Origin: Symbiodinium natans
Lineage: Eukaryota > Sar > Dinophyceae > Suessiales > Symbiodiniaceae
Assembly: GCA_905221605.1 (NCBI GenBank)
Contig: CAJNDS010002287.1
Location: 310,001 to 374,000 of the forward strand
Length of the DNA: 64,000 nucleotides
Reading direction: 5' to 3'
This document shows, piece after piece, positions 1-12,088 of the stretch. A program made the position numbers and the translations under genes. The notes under the pieces were generated by a model that was given only the letters and a program-made list of their open reading frames with translations, was not told the origin of the DNA and ran no database searches. How positions within the stretch are numbered: the first letter of the stretch is position 1; each line of letters starts with the position of its first letter.

Positions 1-231
1 ACTTCTTGTCCGATGTTTTTCGAGGTTCTGTTTTGCCCCATAAGCTTCCTTTTTCCCGCCTAAGCAACGCCACTTGAAACCCGCAGCAAAGGCTTGCTCC
101 GCGGGGTCCTCGTCACGGATCGACCGCTTGAGGATGGGATGCCCGTCGACCGACTGGCGCACCCTGGCATTTTGAGGAGATAAATACACCTAAACAACAA
201 CAAAACAGCAGGGTTTGGGGCTTAGGGTTTA

Positions 232-342
232 GGGTGGGGGTTTCCGAAATCAGAGGGGTACCTTTATTGGGCTCCTTGTTTTAAGGGAGTCCTGCTTTTT
301 TGGGGGGTCGATTAGAGGGTCCCTTGTTTTCGTAAACTCCCA
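232..342 (+). mobile_element. Small inverted-repeat element, family A
   Basis: Shares order and spacing of GGTTTCCGAAAT, GGGGTACC, GGGAGTCCT, GGGGGTC and TTTTCGTAAAC with the copy at 58026-58128. Ends are imperfect inverted repeats. Confidence 0.5.
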
Positions 343-2031
343 GGTGGGTCTGAGACAGTTTTCCACGCATCAGCAACTTGCCCCATGTGCTAACATGACC
401 GTGACGAGCACGATTGAGCATACCGCGAAGCCCTGAAATCCTGTTAAGCCGCAAGCCTATTGAAACATATTGAAACCTACCTGAACAGGCTGGTGCATTC
501 GGCACAGAAAAACCTCTTCAAACACACACAAGTGCCCGAGGTTGGTGTGTGATCTCCGCCCGGCCCTGGCGAAAAGTGAGGTTCCGCTCTGGGTTGGAGT
601 TCGGGGGGTCAGAGAGTCTTGTCCTCAGGCTCGGCCAAGGCAGCTCTTCCTTCAACCGCGGAATTGTCTAAGTTCAACCTTGTGGCTGAGGAGTGCTTAG
701 GCCATCCTTAGGACACTCTTAGGACCCTTGAACTTTCAAGGCTGAGTTCGAGAGTGTGGGGAATTTTGGGTCAAAGCCAGATTGTGCACTCTGTGAGGAG
801 CAGTTGAAATCGGCAATCTCGTTGATCCCGGATCTGGAAGAGACAGAGTACTTCGTGGAGGTGTCCGGCAAGAGTTTGAGGTAAGCTTTATCGTGGCTTA
901 CTGTGGCCTCGCATATTCCTCATAACTTTGAGAACACCCCCCCCCCCTCCCTCCCGATTTCCTTTCAACGGCAAAGCCTGAGGCGCAGGACGCGAAGGAT
1001 GTGCAGGCCGCAAACGCCATCATCTCATCCTATGGCACAAGTGCCATGCCCCTGGGCAATTTTTTTGTTAACTCCTCAAGACCCGAACCCATCGGGATGC
1101 CGTCTCAATCCAGGGTTGTCACAGCTCCTTCATGCAATCAACTTTCCCAACTTTCCCAAAAAGCCCCAGCGTAGACCCAAATCGGTCGAAACACCATGCA
1201 AAACGCAGCGAAACTTTCGCCGCATCGCCAGTTGGCAACAGTTGTCTGAAGAATGTCATGGCCGATGGAACCATCAGTTGCTGCGGATGTGAGCGAGCCC
1301 GTCCAAGAGCCGGACAGGTCGGAAAGTACCATCCGCCACGTCTCCGCAACAAAATGCGCTTCGAACGCCAAAGCATGTGGGCTTTTTACCACGTTGGACG
1401 ATGCGCAACTTGGCCGCCATCGTCGGCGTCGGTGTAAGCGATGACGCCTAGAACCCGCAAACCCAGCGGCACCTCGGCGAGAGCCTTTTTGCGACCCCAA
1501 AATGTGCCCCCGCACGCGGGGATACCTCAACAACAGCCTCCCTTCATTCCTGTGATAGAGCCGCCTTCCAAGACGTCTTGCTCTTTGTGGGTGACAGAAG
1601 TGTTTCCATATCTCTGAAGTTTCTAGTGGAAAGCCTGACCTTCGAGGAGCGCCCTCTCGAGCAGCTGGGGCCTGGGCTTGTCGGTATCGAAAGGCTGCTG
1701 GGATCTTTTCTCAACAACTTCGGGGTTCTTGGGAATCATTTGTTTTACATCTTTGCTAGGGTTCCAAGTTTAGTATAGACAACTGTTGAGGTTCTACGGT
1801 GGTACCCAGCACGATTGTGGCCATGAAGACTTTGCCGAACGGCTGTAAAGCCCCCAAGCTTTAAGTCACCACGTGCCCCAAATTTTCAGGGCATGCATGC
1901 TAGTAGAAAAATGACAATTACAATGGCAGCGTATTTTTCCCCACACAGTCTACTGTTGGGGTTCTAAATTCATTTAAGGATTGCCGACATTCTGAGGACT
2001 GTTGCCGGGTTCCTGGGCTCCTTATCTCCCT
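343..2031. other. No supported gene
   Basis: I see no exon that combines an AG|G acceptor, a GC/GT/GA donor and a convincing peptide here. Intergenic or intron. Confidence 0.4.
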
Positions 2032-2270
2032 TTCTCTCCCTTTCTCTCCCTTTGTCTCCCTTCGTCTCCCTTTGTCTCCCTTTGTCTCCCTTTGTCTCCC
2101 TTTGTCTCCCTTTGTCTCCCTTTGTCTCCCTTTGTCTCCCTTTGTCTCCCTTTGTCTCCCTTTGTCTCCCTTTGTCTCCCTTCATGTGGGTGGCTTTGCG
2201 GGTTTGCTGTGCTCCTCGCCTCCCTTTGTCTCCCTTCGTCTCCCTTTGTCTCCCGTCGTCTCCACCATGT
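2032..2270. repeat. Decanucleotide satellite TTTGTCTCCC
   Basis: About 20 tandem copies with TTTCTCTCCC and TTCGTCTCCC variants, broken once near 2183-2215. Confidence 0.95.
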
Positions 2271-2989
2271 CTTTGACGTGTCTTTGACTGTTTGGGGTCT
2301 TCGGTGGTGTAATTCATTGTTGGTAATCATTCACATGAAAGAAAGCCCAAGTGTATGTGAAACAAATACAATCTTCTTTGATGAAAATCAATCAATCGCA
2401 AAGAGAAATCATTTTCAAGTTCACATGTCAGATATTTTCGCCAACATTAATGTTTCTAAGTTGAAGCAATATCGCAGTGTGAAAAGAGCAGAGCCTTTGA
2501 ATGGACAGGTTCGCCGTCAGGCGCCTCCGGCGGTGCAACTGGAGGAATAGGGGTGCTCTCCTTAGAGCTGTGGGAGTTAGGATGAGGGTCAGATGGGGAC
2601 GTGAAAGGATTGGAGGTTTGACGCCAAGTCTCAGAGGGTTGCCGTTGACTTTCTGGAGTCTTTCGTGAACCAATCAAAACCTGCCCCTTGGACCGCCCCT
2701 TGGACTCGTGGCCCCTCAACCCGTGATCGCGGTGCTCGAGCTGGGGGTTCAAGCCCAGCTGAAGAACCTCCCTGTGTGTTCAGGGGCTGTTTGGGTTCAG
2801 GATGCTTTGGGTTTGAGGGTGAAATTGATGTAGAGTGCCTATGCTGTGCAAGGGTTGGAGCGCTAAGGGTTCGAGTCGGTTCATAAACAATGCCAAAAAT
2901 TGCACGACTTGTTCCCCACCGGACAAGTGGGCTTGTTAGATGCTAAGGACAAAGCGGTGACGCACGTCATGTGACGCGACTCTCAGTAG

Positions 2990-3590
2990 GCTCAGTGGGC
3001 CACTGTGCAGAATGTGGCCAGATGCAACAAGCAGGCCAAGGAGGCTCAGGCCAGAAAGGCTCAGGCCGGAATGTGGCCACGAAGAAAGCAGAAGGCGGGG
3101 AAACTGTACCGGAATGTGGCCACACACTAGCAGGTGTAGCGGAGCTACCGTGCTGGAATTTGGCCACAACGAGGCAGGCAAGCCAGGAAGGCTCAGGCGG
3201 GCAACTGCCGAAATCTTGCCTTATGAAGCAGGCCAGGGAGGCTCAGGCGGGCAACTGTACCGAAATGTTGGGCCAGGGAGGCTAAAGCAGGCTCAGGCGG
3301 GCAACTCTACCGAATGTTAGACCAAGGAGGCTCAGGGCAGGTACCGAACTGTTACGTTGCTAAGCAGGTGAGGGAGGTTCAGGCGGGCAACCGTACCGAA
3401 ATCTTGCCTTATAAAGCGCAAGGCAACCTTCAGGTACAGTTGCCAGCCTGAGCCTCCTTGGCCCGCGCATGCCTGGTCTGCATATTGCGGTACAGTGGCC
3501 CAGATGAGCCTCAATAGGCAGAGGCTCATGATAAGGCGGTCAACTGTGCCGAAACGTTGCCTGAATCGGGAAGCCAGGGACGGTACCGGA
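2990..3590. repeat. Degenerate GGCTCAGG minisatellite
   Basis: Repeated variants of AGGCTCAGGCGGGCAACTGT followed by ACCGAAATGTTG, at irregular spacing of roughly 40-90 bp. One unit near 3425-3475 is inverted. Confidence 0.7.
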
Positions 3591-6500
3591 ATGTAAATCC
3601 TTGCAATTGGGTTTTAGGGACAGGGTGAGGAGGTTCTTGTAATTTTTGTTTCACGTGAAGTGGCGAAGTGTGAGATCCCCTTGTCTGGATACCCGGTATG
3701 ACCTCTAGAAAGGGCTCCATTCCATTGAAACAAAATCCCTCTGTGTGCACCTCAATAACTATGCCCGAAACATCATGCCCACACCAGGCTTATAAGCGCC
3801 AAATTCCATTCAGGTCGCCAGTTCCTCGTCTTATGGAGATGCCCGCAAAGATCGGCAGAGCGTCACAGAAATTTTGCAGACGACCACCAAGGCACGGGGT
3901 CTCAGCGGTACGGCTGAGTTTGTGACCATGCCAAAATTTGGCTGTGCCCCTGTGGGAGATCTCGGAGACCACGGGGAACCCCAACATGCGAGCGCCATTT
4001 TTTCGCGATGTAGACATACAAAGAGACCCTCCGAGATGTGAAATATGATGTTTTTCCATGACGGGTCCCGCTGTGAAGTTAACGCAGCAACATGTTCATC
4101 GAGCCCACGCGGTGCCCGAGACATCTCGGGAAGATGGGAAGATGACAGCCGGGATGTCGGGGGAATTGATGCCCGCGCGATCCAAGGTGGTCACCGGAGT
4201 ACCTGAGCCCTAAACTCTCCGAACCCAAATTCACAAAACTCACAATTGCTGGCATTACCAGTAGCAGGTCTTGGGGGCCTTCTGGGACGCTCGAGCCCAG
4301 GGATTTACGTATGCTTACGTTTCTCTTCGTCTTGCCTTAAGACTGGTTTAGACTCCGGCATCCGTTAACCAGCGTAGGCACCTGGCCGCTCGGGCTTGTG
4401 ATCTGGAGGCTCCAGATTTAGATTGTCAGGAGCTCACGAAAACGCGCTACTTCTTCGCGCCCAAGATGGCCATAGCCATTGACCCTCTTATGCCCCTTGG
4501 TGCAATATGATTGTGGGTTTCAAAGAATCAATCTCGAGTTTGGCTGCAGCGCATGTGCCCAGGAGATCATCCTCATCTTTTTTTCAGCACTTTTGATTGT
4601 GTGGAGCAGTTGACTAGCGCGCGCGTAGTCCACACGCCATGTCCTTGCAGTGCACGAGTGGCGAGCCCGACAGTCGATGATGATTGTACCCGGCTTGGAA
4701 AAGCAGCACAAGGAGAAACACGAAGTTGTACTGTAGGGGGGTAGTGAGGAATCCCACTAAATCCCAGGAAAGAGAAGCCCTAAGCCGCCTTGAGACTCGA
4801 GAGCTTTCCGCTCAGGCTGCAGTCATCAGCGGAGTTCCAGCTGAGCTGGTATAAGGTGGCGTACATGCTTTGCCGACTGGCCATGAGGTTGGGATTTCCT
4901 GAGAGCCTGAGGGGCATGACGCATAGGCAGAAGGTGTTGCTAGAGTCTTCCTTCATTCAGTGCGTGTGTGTACAGAGTGCTGAAGTTGTGGGATTTCATG
5001 TGGAACGTGCAAAATGCAGCGTAGCCAGCAGGGTCTCAAAACATGAGCTGCCTTTTTATGGGGGGCATCCACTGGGCATCCCCTTATGTTGACCTTGGAG
5101 AGTTGGTGTGTCGGAGTCCCAGATTCGGGGAAGGGAAGCAATCCCAGGTAAACTCAACAATGGCAGTGATGAGAAGTGCGCAGTCTACGAGGCTCACGCT
5201 TTTGAATGAAGGGATGCTTTGCGTCTGATTTTGGGTTTCAGGGTCCCGGCTGCTCGAGGTTTGCTTGTCATCAGGTGTCCTTCAAGCTAGAACCAGGTCT
5301 AAAGTGTCATTTGTGATGTAGCTGGTCTATGCTGTTCTTTACATGACACGCACGGTGCTTCGCGGTGAGTCCCTATTGCTTGCACTTTGTTCGGACGTAG
5401 GGTTTGCGTGCCCTGGCTGTTAGAACGAGGTTCGTTCTGAAGACCCCGGGGTTTGAAATGTTTCCGTGGCTTTTGCTGACAGCGGAGAGGACGAAACGGC
5501 CCTCATGTATCTGGATGCCCAGCAAGATGATATGTAAGATTTGGCAATTTGGCGAGTGGACTGCTCAGGATTTGGAGGTTCCTGTGCACCTGCTTGGTTT
5601 CATGAGCTCTCGTGCCCCTTGCAGGTGCCGCCAGACAACCTCTACGGTGTAGATCCCGGGGATGCTACTTGGCTTCCCCAGTAGGTCTCAGTGATCTCTA
5701 GTGAGCTGCGCCGCCCGCGGCTCAAAACCCCACTGGCCGCCCTGTGAGCCCTAGTACGTACCGACAGAATCTGTTCCCCTACACCTTGGTGCCTTAGTCC
5801 TCCCTATAAACCCTACACCCAAGACCCGAAACCCTAAACTGTATACCCTAAACCCTGGAATTAAGCTGTGATATTTCTGTTCTGTTGACCGTGGTTTTGG
5901 AGGCTCAGCCAAACACCAGCGAGAACGTGCCCACGATCATCTCCTTCATCGTCACGAACTACAAGGCGAAGTCATAGAATCACAGAGATTAAATCCGCGA
6001 GAGGAGGCCGCCCCCATCCCCAAATTTTGCAACTGGAGGAAATAAGGGCAGGAGCCTTCATCTGCCCTGGAGGATGTAGGGTCTTGTTGCTGCTTCATGG
6101 GCGCCGCTTGGGTGATCACTCCACATGGAATGCTCTCATTTAAGGTCTCGTGAGTAAGAGGCTAAAAAAGGGGACTTTTCTGTGCTCTCAAAGAATTTTA
6201 GTGGTGGTTGCTTTTTGTTTTCATGTGGTCTCCAGAGGGATTTACGGATGCCATGCCTCGCTCTCTGAGGCCTCCCCTATCAGCATCGCACCTCGGAAGC
6301 TCTCAAAGGCCTTCTTTTGGGGGAGGATTGTTCTTTTATTGTTTCTTGGGGCGTTCTCAAGTCGATTCATTGTTCGTGGGGGGTAGCCGATGGCACTCTT
6401 CCACATCGTTTTTTTGGTCTCCTGGAAGAAAACTCCAAGCCTGGCCCATCGATCCGAGGACCCGGCCGCTGCAGACTTCAAAACAGCCATTCGAACTGCG

Positions 6501-8065
6501 AGACTTCGCTGTGTTCATGTGTTCAGAGCTTTGTTTTTGACATTGCAAGAAAGTGCCCCTGAGTACGCAGGGAATCAGGCTGTCCAATCGCTGCAACTTC
6601 GTGCTGAACTTGCAGATCCCGAACTCGCCACGGATCCATGCCAATCAACGGCCCGGCTGCGTCTTTCTGAGTTTCCTTCGCAGTTCCACCATGCTGAAGG
6701 ATCCGACTCTGTTCAACCCCGACGTATCACCGCGCCTCGGCGCGGAACTGCCGAGGCTATGCGCATCTGGAGGAGGCCTTCGCCGCCCGATCCGATCGGA
6801 AGTCAAAGCGCCGAACGTGATTGCCAGCGAAACACCTCAACTGTCCCAGTACTGTCCCAGTGCGAAGTTTGGAGATTGCCAGGTTCCGGTCTGCATGCCC
6901 TCTCTCTTGAGGTAAAACTCCTTGGAATGTGTCGGAATGTGCACACACTCTTTTCGCGCTCCCCTTTTCGTCTCAGCGATGTGCAGAGCTTTAGCCCCCT
7001 TTTAGTTAAAGCACTTGCAAAGGGATGCAGAGGTTCCCGAAAGCGAGAACCCATGTTGTCACGAGGCCTCCCCTTTGTTTTGAGAAAAGCCCTCGGTTCC
7101 GAAATCTCTCTTTGTTTTGATTGAAAGACTTAAGGGGTTGTCTTTTCTGGGATCCTGGGCCACTTCTGGGAATGCACCGCTGAGGATCGGCCTCGGCTTC
7201 TCGATGGATCTCGAGGAGATCGAGGTAAAGACTTCAACGCCAAGTGGACTTCTGGTGGAGGACAAGGGGGGGGGGGTTTTGTGAGGTGTTTTGGTTTGGA
7301 TGTTCCCCCGTATACTAAGAGTCCTTCATAGGGAGTATACTAGGGGGGTACCATAATCCCTTCTAAGGACTGTCAGTATAAGGGGGAAAACATCCCAATG
7401 TTTTGGTTTTAAATGAGAAGGGTCAAGCCTCTGCTCAGAATGAGCTGTAGGCCGGTAGGCCGTAGGCCGGTCGATCTTTCCCTGACCAAAGCTGTGTAAC
7501 ACCTTGCGTTTGGATCCGTCCTTTAGCTCAGCTGAGATTTGAAGTGAGCCAGGATCGCTTCAATCACACGAGCGCGACTTGCATCCAATTCGGATTTTTT
7601 TTTTTTGGGGGGGGGGGGGGGAAGTGTTTGATGAGAGTAGGACCGGGTGGGAAGGATGATCTAAATAGGATTCCCAGATGATTCCCAACCATGCCAGCGC
7701 TTCTTCCCGCAAAAACAAACAAGCTTTGGGTTTCGGGGGGCCCGGGGGGTGGGCATGGGCGTGCGCTTCTGCACCATGCCAATGCAAAGCCAATGTTCAA
7801 GCTTCGCAAAGCCTCGCACTTCGCAGCAGCTCTCCCGAGGAGCTTAGGGTCGCTTTAGGGATCAGACTTCCCAAGCAGCAGCTCGACAGGTCGGGTGAAG
7901 AATATCAGGGATCGCATACGGATGCTACTCTAACCTGAGCCGCAAGAGTGCGAGCTCGAAGCTGGTACTCATCAATAGGCGAGTACCTGTGGAGCAGCGT
8001 ACTTTTCAGCTACGTGAGCAGAATCAACTCAGAGCTCAACTTGGGAACAAGCGCTCCTGAAGGTG
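3591..8065. other. No supported gene
   Basis: Only scattered open stretches. The segment 6570-6915 has two overlapping open frames with protein-like composition (one contains TMLKDPTLFNPDV) but no frame could be fixed. The inverted-repeat element at 7299 lies here. Confidence 0.4.
7299..7405. mobile_element. Inverted-repeat (hairpin) element
   Basis: GGATGTTCCCCCGTATACTA and the complement of the right end (GGGATGTTTTCCCCCTTATA) match, followed in both arms by an AGTCCTT string. The whole piece could fold into one hairpin. No target duplication seen. Confidence 0.45.
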
Positions 8066-8422
8066 TTTAGGGTTTATGGTTTAGGGTTCAGGGTTTAGGG
8101 TTTAGGGTTTAGGGTTTAGGGCTCTGAGAGACGACCCCCGGGTTCGAGTCCTCCCTCAAGAGCCTCTGGCATCATGTCCTCCTTTTTCGGTGGGGCACTG
8201 GCACTGGCTGCCATCTTTGCACAGACGTGTCACACGCAGCGCACCCTACACCCTGGGCCAGAAGCACTTCTTTTGCCCTCGGTGCGTGATTCTCCACCTG
8301 CAACGGAAAATTGGCTCAACTGGCTGAGCTTCTCAATGGAGACAGGCCCTTTCTACTCGGACGAACCAATGTCCCACCATTCCGTGTACTATAGAGTGCT
8401 ACCAAGCACGACGAACCATGAG

Positions 8423-8527
8423 GAGTACCACGGTGTACCACGTGTTAGCATCGGCTCAGCCTCTCGAGGTCGTGGTCACTGTCCCGGCCAAGACTGAGAA
8501 CTCCACTGAACCGTCGTCCATGTCCAG
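8423..8527 (+). CDS. Exon candidate, unknown protein
   Basis: AG|G acceptor and GT donor; open frame STTVYHVLASAQPLEVVV then TVPAKTENSTEPSSMS, phases 2/2. The mix of a beta-like segment and a Ser/Thr/Glu-rich stretch looks like protein. No family recognised. It may share a gene with the exon at 8712. Confidence 0.4.
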
Positions 8528-8711
8528 GTATGAGAGACTTGGCTGAGGGCCTCGAATTTCTAGGTTGAGGGGAATAGTCCAGGGTGTCACTGGATTTCTG
8601 TGTAGGCGTTCTAGCTGGCCGGTTTGTTGTAGGGTTTTAGGTGTTGGGCCTTGTCCTCGAATGCTTGAGAGGCGACATCCTATGACGCACTGATCTTAAA
8701 CACCACTACAG

Positions 8712-8830
8712 GCCCTGCAGGCCAAATGTCCCGAGCCTCAAGTGGACATCTGTAGTCTTTCTGGTTATCCAGACGGGCTGTACTGGAATGCTGGTGCACC
8801 CGCCAAGAGCCCCATGAACATGACGCCAAG
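8712..8830 (+). CDS. Exon candidate, unknown protein
   Basis: AG|G acceptor after CTACAG and a GT donor at 8831. The frame (phase 0/2) reads ALQAKCPEPQVDICSLSGYP then DGLYWNAGAPAKSPMNMTP. Two Cys and a DGLYWN stretch suggest a folded extracellular-type segment, but I recognise no family. Confidence 0.45.
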
Positions 8831-10502
8831 GTTCTTCCAGAGGTGGCAAAGCTTAGGCCCGATCCATGGCGCTTTTGTTCAGAAAACCTTTGCAAGAAGG
8901 GCCTTTCGACGTTTTTTTCTGGCACTGGCCTATAAAGTCTAAAAGTCGCTTGGAAGCTCCATATGCTTGAGGGCCATAGCACCCGAGCATATTACCGAAG
9001 TTCGGAGTTGTGTTCGCTCTGGGCAGTCGGATTTCGGTCCTAATTGCCCACATGTCCCTTATTCTCTTGCAGGGTGTTCCGCCTGTGATGGGGGGAGAAG
9101 AGAGGTCTCACCCTCGCTCAGGGGCGCAGACCCCCATGCCTATATCCCCCTTGGGAATTATTTTCTTTAAAATGTTTTGTTCATATAAAACCCAAGAGGA
9201 TATTGAAAACATTGTGTTTATTGAAGTTCTAAGGGGAGTAAGATAGAGCAAGTTCGGGGGGTAGATGTGCTTCTGTTCTCACTGTCGTTGGTGCAGAGAT
9301 CGCGGCTTGTACAGGGAACCGCCGACAGTCTCGCTCCTGACTCGGCAAGGCCTCCGCTTGCCAGGGGTGCAAGCCGAGCGAACATGACTTCGCAAGGGCC
9401 TCTTAGGGTTCAGAGCAGTGGTTTAGGGTTTAGGGTTTAGGGTTTAGGGTTTAGGGTTTAGGGTTTAGGGGCCTTGGAAGCCCTTCAAAATCTAACTCCA
9501 GAACGCAATATCTCATGCAGTGACGGGTTCGCTCCCCTTCGAAGCAAGTGATATGTCTTGTGTGTTTGCGTTTGTGAATTTGTGAACCCTTGGGTGTAGA
9601 ATCGATATCTCCCCAGTCGGCTTCGACCCCCCCCCAAAAATCCCCCCCCCTTCTCTATCGCCTGAAGAAGGGCTGGAGCAGGTTACATGCAGTCCAAGAT
9701 CCTCCAGCAGCTTGCTATTCCAGTTTCCCTGTGCCTCGGAACTTAGAGGCGAAAAGCCTGGGCCCAGGGTTCGGTGCTTCGGTGTAGAGGCCCTATAACT
9801 GGTGTGTAGAAAGAGAGAGGGATGGCAGGCCCTTGCTTTCAGGTGGTACTTCCCCAATCATTGCTGCCTCGGAGTCCTTAAGAACTTTAGAGACTCACTC
9901 CTCGTTGTGCCCCCCCCCCCCCCAGCTTAGCTTGAAGCCTTGAGCAGAAGCGAGCCCTGGCCTAGGGTTATCAGACGAGCGCGCGGCTCCCGATGAGCGG
10001 CAGTAAGCCCGGAACACCCCCTGTTATATCTACCTATTGCATTGACACCCCTGATCCAAGCCCCTGCCGTGGCAAGCCCGTTCTCTTGTTTCTCGCCACG
10101 TTGTGTCCGGGCTCGTTGGCCTCAACATGAGAGCAGCCTGACAGCCTGAACCTGCATCAGCCTAATCGAATTGACAAGTCCTGGCAAGCCGAAATCTAGG
10201 GCTGGACGCGAAGCTCTCCTGCAGTAAGGCAGTCTCCTTCCGTTTCTGTGGGGGAGCACGCGATCCTCCGCCTTCTTGCACTCTGGCATCAGACCGTTAC
10301 AGCAAGTGGGGGGGGGGGGGGGGGGCGGCGACATAGAGGCCCGAAGCCCCAAGTCAGAATGGACATGAGAGCAGACGGACCAGAAACTTGGGGCCTTAGG
10401 GCCTTGGGATGCTTGTGCCTCCGCTCTCGATCCTGTGCAGGTAAGCTCCTGTTTCATGATGAGAGGCTATGAGAGGCTCAAAGTCCAAGACCTCAGCCTC
10501 AG

Positions 10503-10661
10503 GTGGCAAAGCCTCAGCCAAAGTTGCTGCTCTCCGACATGTCAGCCAGTGGGTCCCAGCCGATTCCACAACCATCGACGCCAACGACGCCAACAGCGCC
10601 GATCCCAACACAGGAGGAGGTGCGGTCTGAAGAGGATCGTTTCAAGGATATCAGCTATGTA
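10503..10661 (+). CDS. Pro/Thr-rich exon candidate
   Basis: AG|G acceptor; the frame reads VAKPQPKLLLSDMSASGSQ, then a Pro/Thr-rich stretch (IPQPSTPTTPTAPIPTQEEV) and EEDRFKDISYV, with a possible GC donor near 10662. It resembles a flexible linker. No family recognised. Confidence 0.35.
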
Positions 10662-10765
10662 GGCTATGCCAGCTATGCCGGCCATGTAGCTTTGCGTTGC
10701 AATGGGTGCCGTTGAGCAACACAAAGGCATCCAGAGTGGAGTTCTCTCAGAGCCCTGCCTTTCAG

Positions 10766-10802
10766 GTGAACGCGGAAGTCAGGGAGCTGATCTACAAGCG
10801 GG
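10766..10802 (+). CDS. Short exon candidate with ELIYKRG motif
   Basis: AG|G acceptor and GC donor; reads VNAEVRELIYKRG. The ELIYKRG string is typical of the large-subunit ribosomal protein L7 (uL30) after its YGxP segment. The neighbouring L7 blocks were not found, so this may be chance or an isolated fragment. Confidence 0.22.
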
Positions 10803-12002
10803 GCCCACAGAGCTTTGCGCGGCATTCCGATGTCTCGTCTTTTACACGGCTTTGGAGCCCTCGGAGTGCCAGCTGTTGGCTTTATAAGCGTTTTTCGAGG
10901 TCCTTGGTGACTCGACCACTAGATAGAGGGTGTTCAAGACGGTCACTATACCTAGACTGACATCCCTGTATGGGTCCTGCCCAGTTCAAGGTTTGGAGCG
11001 CGTAGAAGCCGGGCTGAGGCTTGTTTTTGAAAAATCCGATGCCATGGAAGCCCCAAGCTGGTGCCGTGTCAGAGTGAACCCCGAAGCGAATAGATGGCCT
11101 CGTATTCTCGGGGGCGCATGCGCCCTCAAAGGTGCGGAGACTGCTCGTAGAAATTCGGGGGCCGCTGCCGGGACAGTGCCCGGCCACATCTAGGGTGACG
11201 TGGTGACACTTGCAAACAAGCTCAATCTTCCAGGCATGTGCAGGCGCTATGATGTGGGCCTTTTGGTTTAAGAGAAGAAGGCAGACATTTTCGAGTATCA
11301 TTGCTGTCCATTTTCTGGTGTTCCCTTCAAGAGTCACACAATCCCTTTCGACCTGGTTTCTCTCCAAAAGTTTCTCTCCAAAATCTCCGCTTCAAGAGCC
11401 GACCGAAAAGCATCAGCGCGGATGCTACAAGGTATCTCTCAACTTCAGTTTCAGAGTGCAGCAACTTGCAGTCAACAGTTGAATCATATTACGAGTGATG
11501 CAGAATGAAGACGATTGTTGGGAAGCGCGAAGCCTCGGTGTGAATATGGATAGATGATGTTGTTTGATATTCATGTTCTGTTCTTCGTGCTCATGATGCT
11601 AGCCATTTGAGAGATATGAGACGCTTGGGCCCTCCCTGACCCCCTGACAAGGAGTGGCAAACCCTGTTGAAATCTTGGAGAAGGGAGTTTCCCAAAGGAC
11701 TGGCAAGCCCGCTGCAAACTAAAAGGGGGGATCCGTGTAATGTGTAAACTCAAGATGAGGCGCAGGCTCTTGGCCCTGGAAAGAGTGATGGCCAGCAAAC
11801 CTGGGACCTGGGAGCTGACCTTGGGACCTGTAGCAGCTGAAGTTCGTGACGGTTTTTCTTCATCGCCTTTCTCCCTAGACCACACACGTCAGCAACCGCG
11901 AAAGTTGCGTGCACTGCCATGAGTACCCCAGGGGCAATGGCTGGCGAAACTATCCCAAACTATGTGATGTGTGGCCAAAAAGCACTCCTGGAAAATGCTG
12001 AG

Positions 12003-12088
12003 GTTCGGCTCGCATGTCTGTATGGATGCAGTGCTCGGTGGCTACTGGCGGATCGACGCCAAATACCAGAGCACGACAACGAAGGATG
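12003..12088 (+). CDS. Exon candidate, unknown protein
   Basis: AG|G acceptor and GT donor; frame (phase 2/1) reads FGSHVCMDAVLGGYWRIDAK then YQSTTTKD. Other frames of the same DNA are also open, so frame choice rests on the splice rule and on the peptide quality. No family recognised. Confidence 0.35.

Noticed and set aside
1970-2330. Frames of repeated GDKGRQRETK or SLCLPLSPFV
   Set aside because: Translations of the decanucleotide satellite.
2990-3450. Repeats with spacers resembling a CRISPR array
   Set aside because: Unit length and spacing vary, units are degenerate, and the genome is eukaryotic.
4462-4485. AAGATGGCCATAGCCATTG, slightly like a spliced-leader complement
   Set aside because: Too many differences from the dinoflagellate spliced leader, and no gene start nearby.
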